A stretch of 64,000 nt of DNA from Neiella holothuriorum (GTDB lineage Bacteria; Pseudomonadota; Gammaproteobacteria; Enterobacterales; Neiellaceae): positions 32,965 to 96,964 of the forward strand of contig NZ_JAHZSS010000018.1 of the NCBI RefSeq assembly GCF_019457915.1. Direction: 5' to 3'. Positions 57,607 through 64,000 of the stretch are shown here, piece by piece. The notes beneath the pieces are model-generated. The model had not been told where the DNA came from. It ran no database searches and saw only the letters and a list, made by a program, of their open reading frames with translations. The translations under genes were made by a program, and so were the position numbers. Numbering within the stretch: position 1 is the stretch's first letter; every line of letters begins with the position of its first letter.

Positions 57607-57699
57607 ATGTCTGATTTAGCATTCCTAGAGGAAGTGTCGAAGCGCCGAACCTTCGCCATTATCTCGCACCCTGATGCCGCCCAGCCTTTCAACGCTTAA
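57607..57699 (+). pseudogene. prfC: prfC 5' fragment interrupted by an SXT/R391-type ICE
   Basis: The frame reads MSDLAFLEEVSKRRTFAIIS then HPDA and stops matching release factor 3 where the P-loop (HPDAGKTT) should continue; here it runs AQPFNA and stop. The 24 native codons equal the 5' end of prfC, the site at which ICEs of the SXT/R391 family integrate. The native promoter and start remain here. In known elements the ICE carries a substitute 5' end that keeps the remaining prfC functional at the other junction, outside this window. Confidence 0.95.
57665..57690. mobile_element. Candidate ICE attachment junction (int-proximal end)
   Basis: The prfC match ends within the segment around codons 20-25 (57664-57681). 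This is the int-proximal junction of the element that extends to at least 64000. The precise core sequence cannot be fixed without the other end. Confidence 0.75.
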
Positions 57700-57813
57700 A
57701 ACCACCTTTCATTGCACACCACAATCACATCTCTACGTACTGAATTTAAAGGCTTTTTGTCTTTTTCTCGTTTCTTTGCTTTTCAATGATGTTCAAGCGT
57801 AACCTCGGAAAGT

Positions 57814-57925
57814 GTGTACAAACTTGAGTACAAATTCCGTTTTAGAGGCCTTTGGCGAAAATTCCATGACACAAATCTGGCTGTAGGCCTTGTGGTTACT
57901 GGGTTTGATGAAGAAAGTGCCTTCT
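57814..57925. repeat. Attachment-arm repeat copy A
   Basis: Contains GTGTACAAAC (57814-57823), GTACAAATT (57828-57836) and CATGACACAAA (57865-57875), followed by a TTGTGG-GGTTTGA segment also found in copy B. Confidence 0.75.
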
Positions 57926-58050
57926 GCTTTTGGTACTTTGGTTTCGACATTACAAAAGCGGAATAAATGCGATCATCTCTAGTTTTATGTTTGTAAGCTT
58001 ATGAATTTAAAGGGTTCGTCATTGTGGTTTTTGATGTGTCATCGTTGCGA

Positions 58051-58163
58051 GTGTACAAACAGTGTGTACAAATTTTTCTCGTTAGGCATGTTGATTGCTA
58101 TTCATGACACAAACCGCCTTGTAGCCCTTGTTATTCATAGGTTTGAGCTGAAAAGTACCTAAT
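58051..58163. repeat. Attachment-arm repeat copy B
   Basis: Contains GTGTACAAAC (58051-58060), GTACAAATT (58066-58074) and CATGACACAAA (58103-58113), offset by 237-238 bp from copy A. Confidence 0.75.
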
Positions 58164-58280
58164 AGCAACATTTGTGTTTTGATAAGGCTGATCTTCTGAA
58201 CAAATCATGCATCTTTCTGACCATCAACTAGTGATGAATCAGGCGATGATAGCTTTACATTGATTTTCAGGAGAATGCAG

Positions 58281-58475
58281 ATGACAGCAGTAGCGCACCA
58301 GGCAACCCCTTTTCTAACATCTTACGAAGTGATGGCTCGTTACCACATTAGCTATACGACGCTCTGGCGAAGAATAAAAGATGGCAGCTTGCCGCAACCT
58401 CGCATCAACCGAAATACACGAAACAAGCTGTGGCACATTGAAGACTTGGAGGAGTATGAGAAGAAAGAGGACTGA
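58281..58475 (+). CDS. xis: Xis-like AlpA-type excisionase
   Basis: A 64-residue winged-helix/MerR-like protein: FLTSYEVMARYHISYTTLWRRIKDG and an acidic C-terminus EDLEEYEKKED. ATG at 58281 follows AGGAG by 8 bases. It is convergent with int. In SXT-type elements the recombination-directionality factor sits in this position. A different small AlpA regulator role is possible. Confidence 0.75.
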   Translation: MTAVAHQATPFLTSYEVMARYHISYTTLWRRIKDGSLPQPRINRNTRNKLWHIEDLEEYEKKED

Positions 58476-58490
58476 GCCTCTTTCTTTTAT
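58463..58490. terminator. Terminator between xis and int
   Basis: Stem AGAAAGAGG-ACTGAG-CCTCTTTCT then TTTATTTT, overlapping the end of the xis gene and just before the convergent int stop. Confidence 0.75.
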
Positions 58491-58491
58491 T

Positions 58492-59733
58492 TTATTGTCC
58501 GAAACGCCAGTTGAATGAAAAGCCTGTCGGCTCGATGATGGTCTCTAGCTGTTGATACCAAACGTCGTAAGCATGACGCATTTCATCCAGGTACTGATAT
58601 TGGTTGTAGATAGCATCCAACCCTTTTTTGCTGTGGCCAATCATCAACTCGGCAACTTCTTGCGTGGTGATGGCTGACATTCGCGTTCGCATCGTTCTGC
58701 GAAGATCATGCATAGACCAATGTTCCATCTCAACACTAAGCGATCTGCGAGCCCAGATTTTCACATTGTTAGGAATAGTGGTATCAAAGCCATTTGTGGC
58801 AAGCTCTTCTTGTCCGTTCGCGGGAAACAAGTAAGTTGATTTGCTCATCTGCATCGCTAGTTCAATCAGCTCAATAGCTGGCTTAATCAATGGCCGCATG
58901 ATCGGCGCTCCAATTTTCTCACCTTGTTTGCGGATCTCTATGGGCACTGTCCACATTGCAGATTGCAAGTCAAAGTGATGCTTTTCAGCTTGAATGAGTT
59001 CGCCCTTGCGCCCTCCCAATAAGAGAAGCAGTTTTATGTAGATGCGATTCTTCTCAGTGATTTTTGACTCATGCAAATAGCGCCAAAGTATCCTGATCTC
59101 GTTGTCATTTAGCACCCGAGTTCGTTTGCCTTTCTTACCGCCGACCTTCTTTGCAGTGATCCCAGCGGCAGCGTTAATTTCCAAAATCTGTTCATCTATC
59201 AGCCAGTCATAAAACTTATGCAGCACAGACACTAGACGTTCTGTGTTTGACGGAGACGCTTCCGAAACCTCACGAAGACAGTTTCTTAAGGACAATTCAT
59301 TGATGTCAGTTAATGGGTACTTACCAAGTCGGGGCAGCAAATATATTTCACTGCTGCGTTTTTGGTAGTGCCACGTTTTCTCCTTTAGCCCTTGCTTACC
59401 GGCAGAGTCTATCCAGTCTCGAAAAATCGATTCGAAGCTTTGATTGGCAGAATACTTGGCCCGTTCTTGCTGTAGGTAGAGCTTGGGGTTTCGGCCTTGA
59501 TCAAGTACTGCCCTTAACCTATCTAGCTCATTCCTGGCTTCAGCAAGCTTCATAAGTGGGTAAGTACCTATGTCTACCCGTTGTTGCTTGCCATCGAAAC
59601 GATAACGAAACTGAAAAACAATTTTGCCCTTGGGTGATACCCGAGCACTTAGCCCATCTCGGTCGGCTTTTACTACGGTTTCTTTTGCTTCTTTATTTAA
59701 CCTGGCATCGAGCCAGCTAACTGATAACGCCAT
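58492..59733 (-). CDS. int: Tyrosine recombinase integrase of an SXT/R391-type ICE
   Basis: A 413-residue site-specific recombinase, the length reported for SXT Int. An N-terminal arm-binding domain (about 1-90, with RFDGKQQRVDIGTYPLMKLAEAR) and a core-binding domain precede the catalytic domain with LGGRKGELIQAEK (first Arg), HDLRRTMRTRM (His and second Arg) and LMIGHSKKGLDAIYNQYQYL (His and nucleophile Tyr). It drives integration into prfC. It lies 1 bp after srpR, so its transcription may be coupled to partition genes. Confidence 0.94.
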   Translation of the reverse strand: MALSVSWLDARLNKEAKETVVKADRDGLSARVSPKGKIVFQFRYRFDGKQQRVDIGTYPLMKLAEARNELDRLRAVLDQGRNPKLYLQQERAKYSANQSFESIFRDWIDSAGKQGLKEKTWHYQKRSSEIYLLPRLGKYPLTDINELSLRNCLREVSEASPSNTERLVSVLHKFYDWLIDEQILEINAAAGITAKKVGGKKGKRTRVLNDNEIRILWRYLHESKITEKNRIYIKLLLLLGGRKGELIQAEKHHFDLQSAMWTVPIEIRKQGEKIGAPIMRPLIKPAIELIELAMQMSKSTYLFPANGQEELATNGFDTTIPNNVKIWARRSLSVEMEHWSMHDLRRTMRTRMSAITTQEVAELMIGHSKKGLDAIYNQYQYLDEMRHAYDVWYQQLETIIEPTGFSFNWRFGQ

Positions 59734-59734
59734 G

Positions 59735-60004
59735 TTATAAGCCCAGCCCTAGTTTTGATTTTAATGATTGTTTACGTGATTCTGCTTTGGGTTCTGGCGC
59801 TGTACTCATAGAAGTCACTTCACCATCTGGTGCATGGCCATCCACCGGTGCAGATGTCGTGGATAGATTGGGTTGGCTCATGTGAATTAACCCAAAGGTG
59901 GCCAGCATCCGCAGACGCTCAGCGCGTTCCCGTGGCGGCGTCTTTTCCAATTCTTTGAGTAGTTCAGGGTGGCTCCCTGGGGGAATGTTGACGACAACTC
60001 TCAT
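59735..60004 (-). CDS. srpR: SrpR-like partition DNA-binding protein
   Basis: An 89-residue protein. The N-terminal MRVVVNIPPGSHPELLKELE and ERAERLRMLATFGL suggest a ribbon-helix-helix fold, followed by a Ser/Pro/Ala-rich disordered tail ending KSKLGLGL. In SXT/R391 ICEs the equivalent gene follows srpM and belongs to the type II-like srpMRC partition system. It lies between srpM (2 bp) and int (1 bp). Confidence 0.75.
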   Translation of the reverse strand: MRVVVNIPPGSHPELLKELEKTPPRERAERLRMLATFGLIHMSQPNLSTTSAPVDGHAPDGEVTSMSTAPEPKAESRKQSLKSKLGLGL

Positions 60005-60006
60005 AA

Positions 60007-60981
60007 TCAGGCCCCATAAAACCAGAAGCCTCGGACGTTCGCCAAAACAGACTGTTCCGGCACGATGATCTTGCTTCGTGAAAAAATCTCCTTGGCCGCT
60101 TCCTTATAAGCCAAGGCTCCACCTCCGGCGATCAATACCAAGTCCGCATTGATGCTTTCGTCGCGCATAGATTGGCGCATGGCTGTAAGAGCAACAGGCG
60201 CTACCTTTTTCATTGCAGCATTCAGATAAGGTGAAATATCGACTTTTTCTCCAAATAGCAGCACCTGCAAGTCGCCGGTTCTCATGGCTTTTTCAAGTCG
60301 ATCCATACCCACTTTGGCACCATGATCTTCCGAAATCAGCTTATCAATGGTTTCCAGTAGCACGGACATTGCCTGAAGACTGGTTCCTGATGAGCTGTAG
60401 CGAATTTCTCCGGCCTCAAGGGCAACCCAGTCAACAGAAAAAAAGCCTGGATCTATGACGACGACGCGACCTTCTTCAATCAAGCCCAAATCTCCACCTG
60501 TTTGAACCAGATCCATATAGGCACCGGCAGGCTGCGGCAGCACTTTGACGTCATGAACGGTGATGCTGCGCTTAGGCGTTACTTGATGAATACCTTTTAA
60601 ACGCTTCACAAGGTCTGACTTACGTTGTGGTTCATGAAACTGGGAAACCGGTAATCCAGTGACAACCAAATCGATGGATTCTGTTTCAGCCATTAACAAG
60701 GCGGCATGAAAAAGCGCCTTATAGGTTTTTGTGGTGGGATATTCTGGGTGAAGCTCCCGTTCCCAACCTTGAAGGCGTCCAGCAGGCACACCAGCGGCCC
60801 AACGCTCATTCTCGACAGACACATACAAACAAGTTTCATCATCGCCTCCACCGATACGCTCCGGCATACGATCCGCAGGACCGGCCCCCGCAGGCAGAAT
60901 AATAGTTTTCGGTTCACTGCCTGATTGGCCAATTGCCAGCTTCAGGTTCGAGTAACCGATATCTACGCCTAGTACAAACAT
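60007..60981 (-). CDS. srpM: SrpM, ParM-like actin-type partition ATPase
   Basis: A 324-residue actin-fold ATPase. The N-terminus MFVLGVDIGYSNLKLAIG is the phosphate-1 motif, VVVIDPGFFSVDWVAL the phosphate-2 region (about 165), and VLIAGGGALAYKEAA the adenosine motif (about 290). It is related to plasmid ParM/StbA filaments that segregate DNA. ATG at 60981 follows AGGAGAT. It heads srpM-srpR-int. Three direct repeats upstream are a candidate centromere. Confidence 0.85.
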   Translation of the reverse strand: MFVLGVDIGYSNLKLAIGQSGSEPKTIILPAGAGPADRMPERIGGGDDETCLYVSVENERWAAGVPAGRLQGWERELHPEYPTTKTYKALFHAALLMAETESIDLVVTGLPVSQFHEPQRKSDLVKRLKGIHQVTPKRSITVHDVKVLPQPAGAYMDLVQTGGDLGLIEEGRVVVIDPGFFSVDWVALEAGEIRYSSSGTSLQAMSVLLETIDKLISEDHGAKVGMDRLEKAMRTGDLQVLLFGEKVDISPYLNAAMKKVAPVALTAMRQSMRDESINADLVLIAGGGALAYKEAAKEIFSRSKIIVPEQSVLANVRGFWFYGA

Positions 60982-61002
60982 ACTTATCTCCTGTGCACTC
61001 AA

Positions 61003-61109
61003 AGTGCTCTAACGGTTTTCAACTAACCGCTCAGGTCACGCTTGGGCATTTCCAAGTGCTCTGGCGGTTCACTCAAATGTCATTATCAGGATTCGGTGCA
61101 CTGGCGGTG
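61003..61109. repeat. Three direct iterons upstream of srpM (candidate srpC centromere)
   Basis: AGTGCTCTAACGGTT (61003-61017), AGTGCTCTGGCGGTT (61055-61069) and GGTGCACTGGCGGTG (61095-61109), spaced 52 and 40 bp. Placement before the parM-like gene mirrors parC of ParMRC systems. Confidence 0.65.
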
Positions 61110-61208
61110 GGCAGAAAGGTGACAAATCCTTTCATCTATCTGCCTATTGCATTTTCGCAAAAGTATGAGAATAGGCTCTGTTTGGCGGCGGATGACTAAG
61201 CCAAAAAA

Positions 61209-61404
61209 ATCGAGACGCCAAACGTCGTTTGCCTTCTGGCCTGAACTCGCCAAACGGTTTGTATCTTCATGACGATACGTCTTTTCAGGCGTTTTTAAGT
61301 GAAATCGGGCTGCATCCCTTGTCAGGTATGGGATTGCGCGAGTTGATTTATATCGAGACGCCAAACAGCGATTGTTACGGCAGTTTTACGTTTGGCGTTT
61401 CGAT
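61209..61404. repeat. ATCGAGACGCCAAAC repeats in the oriT region
   Basis: Perfect direct copies at 61209-61223 and 61352-61366, and an inverted copy GTTTGGCGTTTCGAT with one mismatch at 61390-61404. The last two can form a hairpin with 15-bp arms and a 23-base loop. A CAAACGTCGTTTG palindrome follows the first copy, and a GCCAAACGG variant occurs near 61250. Confidence 0.8.
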
Positions 61405-61445
61405 CCAAAAGCCAAACGGATAGTGGTTTTGGCTTTTGGGGTTAA

Positions 61446-61889
61446 TTGGATGGGGAAATTGGTTTGGTAGAAATCGTCAATGAACAATGGAAAGCAGAGA
61501 TATCAGATTTACTTCAGCAAGAAACGGACAGGCTAAAAGCGCTGGCACGAGCTGAAGTTGATGACTTTTGGGTTACCCATTACAAGGTTCGTGAAAATGA
61601 GCCATTTAAAGATTGGGGGCTGCTTGGTGTCCGTATCAGAGACTTTAAGTATGGCTTTGGCATTGAGTGGTACATCAACAGCTTTCACGGTCAACGAGGC
61701 AAGCGCGTAGTCTTTAGTAAAGGACTGCGTATCTCAAAGACGAAGCTGAGATACTCATTTTTGGACTGCCAAGGTTTGGCCAAAGAATGGGAGTTAGCGC
61801 TGGCCATGGAGAAAGAGGAATTTTTCAGTGATATTCGACGCCAGGTTGATAAGCTCAACATGCTGCGTCGCAGAGTGAATGCCTACTGA
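61446..61889 (+). CDS. mobI: MobI mobilisation protein of SXT/R391-type ICEs
   Basis: A 147-residue hydrophilic, alpha-helical protein: VNEQWKAEISDLLQQETDRL at the start, EWYINSFHGQRGKRVVFSKG (about 73) and a basic C-terminus LNMLRRRVNAY. MobI is known from SXT/R391 and IncA/C elements and is needed for oriT-dependent transfer. It lies just after the repeat region and converges on rumB, its usual position. The TTG start at 61446 is uncertain; a shorter start is possible. Confidence 0.85.
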   Translation: MDGEIGLVEIVNEQWKAEISDLLQQETDRLKALARAEVDDFWVTHYKVRENEPFKDWGLLGVRIRDFKYGFGIEWYINSFHGQRGKRVVFSKGLRISKTKLRYSFLDCQGLAKEWELALAMEKEEFFSDIRRQVDKLNMLRRRVNAY

Positions 61890-61899
61890 ATTCTCGGCG

Positions 61900-62943
61900 C
61901 TACTTCACTCGCGGCAACTGGTCCCAGCGTGTTGTATAAGCGGGAGATAAATGCTCTCGCTTCATCGACCAATCTTTCTTCGTACCTTGTCCAGCAAAGA
62001 AAACCTTTCCGGCACCACTTTGGTTAATGGTGTCCAATACAGACATTAACTGTTGGCTATTAGAGCGGATCGATACGTCATCGAATAGTCCTGGCTGAAA
62101 CATGCCAGGATCGTAAAAGTCAGACAGCATGACGCCCGCTTTGGCATAACGAAAACCATCCTTCCATATCCGCTTGAGTAAGTGATTGGCCAGCTCGATA
62201 AAATCCCGCGTGTCGCAACTGGGGATTAGCAATTCACCCGATGCAGAGTTGCTGTACTGCGGCTCGTTGTCCTTAAAGGGGCTGGTACGTATGAACACGG
62301 TCAGCACTTTGGCTTGCTGCTGTTCTTTGCGAAGTTTCTCAGTGGCGCGGGTTGCGTATTCGCATACGGCTTCACTTAAAAATTCAAAGTGCGTCACTTT
62401 TACGCCAAATGAACGGCTACAGACGATTTGCTTCTTAGTTGGCGGGATCTCTTCAAGTTCAATGCACGACTCACCATTGAGCTCTCTGACGGTTCTTTCT
62501 AAAACCTCTGAAAACTGGTCTCTGATGGCTCTAGGAGAGGCATTGGCGAGATCTAAGGCTGTGGTGATACCCAACGCATTTAAACGCTTAGAAAGCCGTC
62601 TACCAACGCCCCAAACATCATCAACCGGGACTAATGCGAGCAATCGACGTTGCCGATCTGGATTGGTCAGGTCTACAACCCCCTGAGTAGCTGGATATTT
62701 TTTGGCGGCATGGTTAGCCAGTTTGGCGAGTGTTTTAGTCGGTGCAATGCCTACACAGACGGTGATCCCAATCCAGTGGCCTATGCGCTCTCGCACTTGT
62801 TGTCCGAACTCGACAAGAGATATGGCAGACTCAATACCGGTTAAATCCAAAAACGCTTCGTCAATAGAGTAAACCTCTACTCGTGGTGCCATCTCCTCCA
62901 AAGTGCGCATCACTCGACTGCTTAAATCTGCATACAGCGCGTA
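61900..62943 (-). pseudogene. rumB: rumB (UmuC-like DNA polymerase V subunit), 5' end lost
   Basis: About 348 codons of a UmuC homologue remain from YALYADLSSRVMRTLEE to the stop. Catalytic palm residues YSIDEAFLDLTG, the fingers VCVGIAPTKTLAKLANHAAK and the little-finger region are intact. The first roughly 73 residues, including the N-terminal metal-binding Asp and Tyr motif, are missing and replaced by about 43 unrelated codons. The mutagenic RumAB system is therefore non-functional unless a partner supplies the missing domain. This matches the rumB disruption seen in the SXT hotspot. Confidence 0.9.
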
Positions 62944-63340
62944 CAGTTGGCTAAGAATTCCCGCTAAAAATAGACGAGTAAGTGAGCAACCATTCTGCCG
63001 CATGGGTTGCTGGCGTCTAACACCAGAAAAATCACCCAGCCCAACCCGCTGTCTATTTTTTAAGGTGGGCATTCATCTACATGTCTAATTTTTTACCAAT
63101 TTGATCGCTAAGATGTACTAATTTGATTACCGAGGGAGACTGACGGACTAATTACTTAGGGGCTTAATCGTACAATCTCCACTCGACACCACACAACTCA
63201 CTTCTGGACATTTCTGAGTTGCATTTTAGCTAATTTAGAAAAACATGAATTAGATAAAGTATGGAAATTTCAAATCAATATGAGGCGGACATGAAGAAAT
63301 TGAAAAAAGTAGCTTAACTGGGTTGGTCAATTTTGGTTGA
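62944..63340. mobile_element. Foreign DNA inserted at the rumB breakpoint
   Basis: Directly after rumB codon Tyr (62941-62943) the sequence changes to unrelated DNA up to the transposase fragment. No complete gene is present. The boundary of the insertion is sharp on the rumB side; no terminal inverted repeat is recognised. Confidence 0.6.
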
Positions 63341-63930
63341 CCACGTCATGTTCCGGTGAGTACGCAAGTCATTGGCGCTAACGAATATGAAGGTCACTTT
63401 GCTTTTGACTTACTCTATAACAACTCTTCAGATATACAGCCTAATACCTTATCGACCGATACGCATGGTACCAATAATGTTAACTTCGCTATATTAGATT
63501 TCTTTGGTTACACATTCGCCCCTCGATACGCGAAAATGAAAAAGGTGTTTTTTGAGCTATTTGAAGTGACTGAAGAGAACGGAGGCCGTATTCAATTAAA
63601 GAAAGATATTAATCATAAGCTAATTGCTGAAGAATGGGACAATATTCAGCATATTGTTTGTTCATTGAGTCGTAAAACCACCACTCAAAGCACAATCATT
63701 AGAAAGTTGAGTAACGGCAAGAGCCGAAGATTGTCAGCATTGCATGAGTACGACCGTTTAATTAAATCTATTTATGTTTTGGAGTATGTTGATAATTCAA
63801 CGTTGCGTCATTACGTCCAGCAAGCCTTGAACAGAGGTGAAGCATACCATCAGTTAAAACGTGCTATTACTTCAGTTAATGGCAATAAATTTCGTGGGGG
63901 GAATGATTACCAAGTATCACAATGGGGTTC
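63341..63930 (+). pseudogene. Tn3-family transposase (tnpA), internal fragment
   Basis: Residues HVPVSTQVIGANEYEGHF, SDIQPNTLSTDTHGTNNVNF, IIRKLSNGKSRRLSALHEYD and the end GEAYHQLKRAITSVNGNKF match the C-terminal DDE catalytic part of Tn3-type transposases. The frame has a stop at 63338 just before HVPV and ends with unrelated RDFPL and stop at 63949 instead of the usual LWNECARL. Both ends of the gene are therefore lost. The first Asp and later part of the DDE triad remain, but the enzyme cannot be active. Confidence 0.85.
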
Positions 63931-64000
63931 TAGGGATTTTCCCCTCTAAAAAGACTTAATCCTCTGTAGACCACACCAATAAATGGCTGCGGAGGTGGGT

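Larger units (their letters stand above)
57700..58280. other. Repeat-rich attachment arm of the ICE
   Basis: No genes are seen. It contains a module repeated about 238 bp apart (57814 and 58051): GTGTACAAAC, GTACAAATT, then CATGACACAAA and a partially conserved tail. These are candidate integrase arm-type or Xis binding sites. Confidence 0.7.
60982..61445. other. Non-coding region with candidate centromere and oriT repeats
   Basis: It lies between divergent srpM and mobI, the place where the oriT of SXT-type ICEs is known to map. It contains two different repeat families: three AGTGCTCTGGCGGTT-like copies near srpM, and ATCGAGACGCCAAAC copies closer to mobI. Confidence 0.75.
57666..64000. 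mobile_element. SXT/R391-family integrative and conjugative element (partial)
   Basis: From the prfC junction rightwards: repeat-rich arm, xis-like gene, tyrosine integrase, srpR, srpM, candidate srpC and oriT, mobI, rumB with its 5' end cut off, and a Tn3-like fragment. This order corresponds to the conserved int-proximal backbone of SXT/R391 ICEs. The rumB locus is a known insertion hotspot. The right end is outside the window. Confidence 0.92.

Noticed and set aside
60007..60981. srpM as an Hsp70-type chaperone or MreB.
   Set aside because: It is short, lacks a substrate-binding domain, and sits with srpR and int in an ICE, fitting a ParM-like role.

Overview
This window comes from a gammaproteobacterium, most likely a marine Alteromonadales-type heterotroph. 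The evidence is GrcA with an FNR-like box, a divergent metR/metE pair, prfC, tRNA genes with encoded CCA, a TonB receptor with tryptophan halogenases in a sugar regulon, and several c-di-GMP proteins. The assignment is inference from gene content; no rRNA or taxonomic marker was compared.

Layout. 1-4649: threonine operon thrA(partial)-thrB-thrC. 4756-9184: grcA, a GAF/GGDEF/EAL protein, a WbuC-type cupin and a Tag-like glycosylase. 9335-14878: yvcK, a GntR regulator, an octaheme HAO-like cytochrome with its NapC/NrfH partner, and glpX. 15042-18751: avtA, then serC-serA. 18852-27524: FIST/GGDEF/EAL protein, an exported AGE-family protein with a (QA)10 tract, GH43 beta-xylosidase beside a divergent AraC regulator, and an MscS channel. 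28022-48923: a carbohydrate regulon with a TonB receptor, two convergent tryptophan halogenases, a disaccharide 2-epimerase, a GH5-type mannanase, a second AGE protein, a Na+/solute symporter, a GH94 cellobiose phosphorylase and two LacI regulators. Seven near-identical LacI-type operators (consensus TGAAAWCGWTTTCA) tie most of it together. Inside this block are DUF4870 and YehS-type genes, tRNA-Thr and tRNA-Phe, and a possible small RNA. 48995-57453: metR/metE, a KAS III homologue, smrA, a TraB/GumN protein, an FAH-family hydratase, and a split DsbD-like thioredoxin/CcdA pair.

At 57607 the first 24 codons of prfC are followed by unrelated DNA. This is the classical integration site of SXT/R391 integrative and conjugative elements (ICEs). 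What follows fits the int-proximal end of such an element: repeat-rich attachment arm, xis-like gene, tyrosine integrase, srpR-srpM partition genes, an iteron-like region that is a candidate centromere, an oriT-like repeat region, mobI, and rumB lacking its 5' end. The rumB break is followed by a truncated Tn3-family transposase fragment, so a mobile insertion has entered the rumB locus, a known cargo hotspot. The ICE continues beyond the right edge.

How the parts may work together. The carbohydrate block looks like a beta-glucan/mannan scavenging system: outer-membrane uptake, exported mannanase, 2-epimerisation of beta-disaccharides, Na+-driven import and phosphorolysis by GH94. The halogenases share its operators although their role there is unknown.
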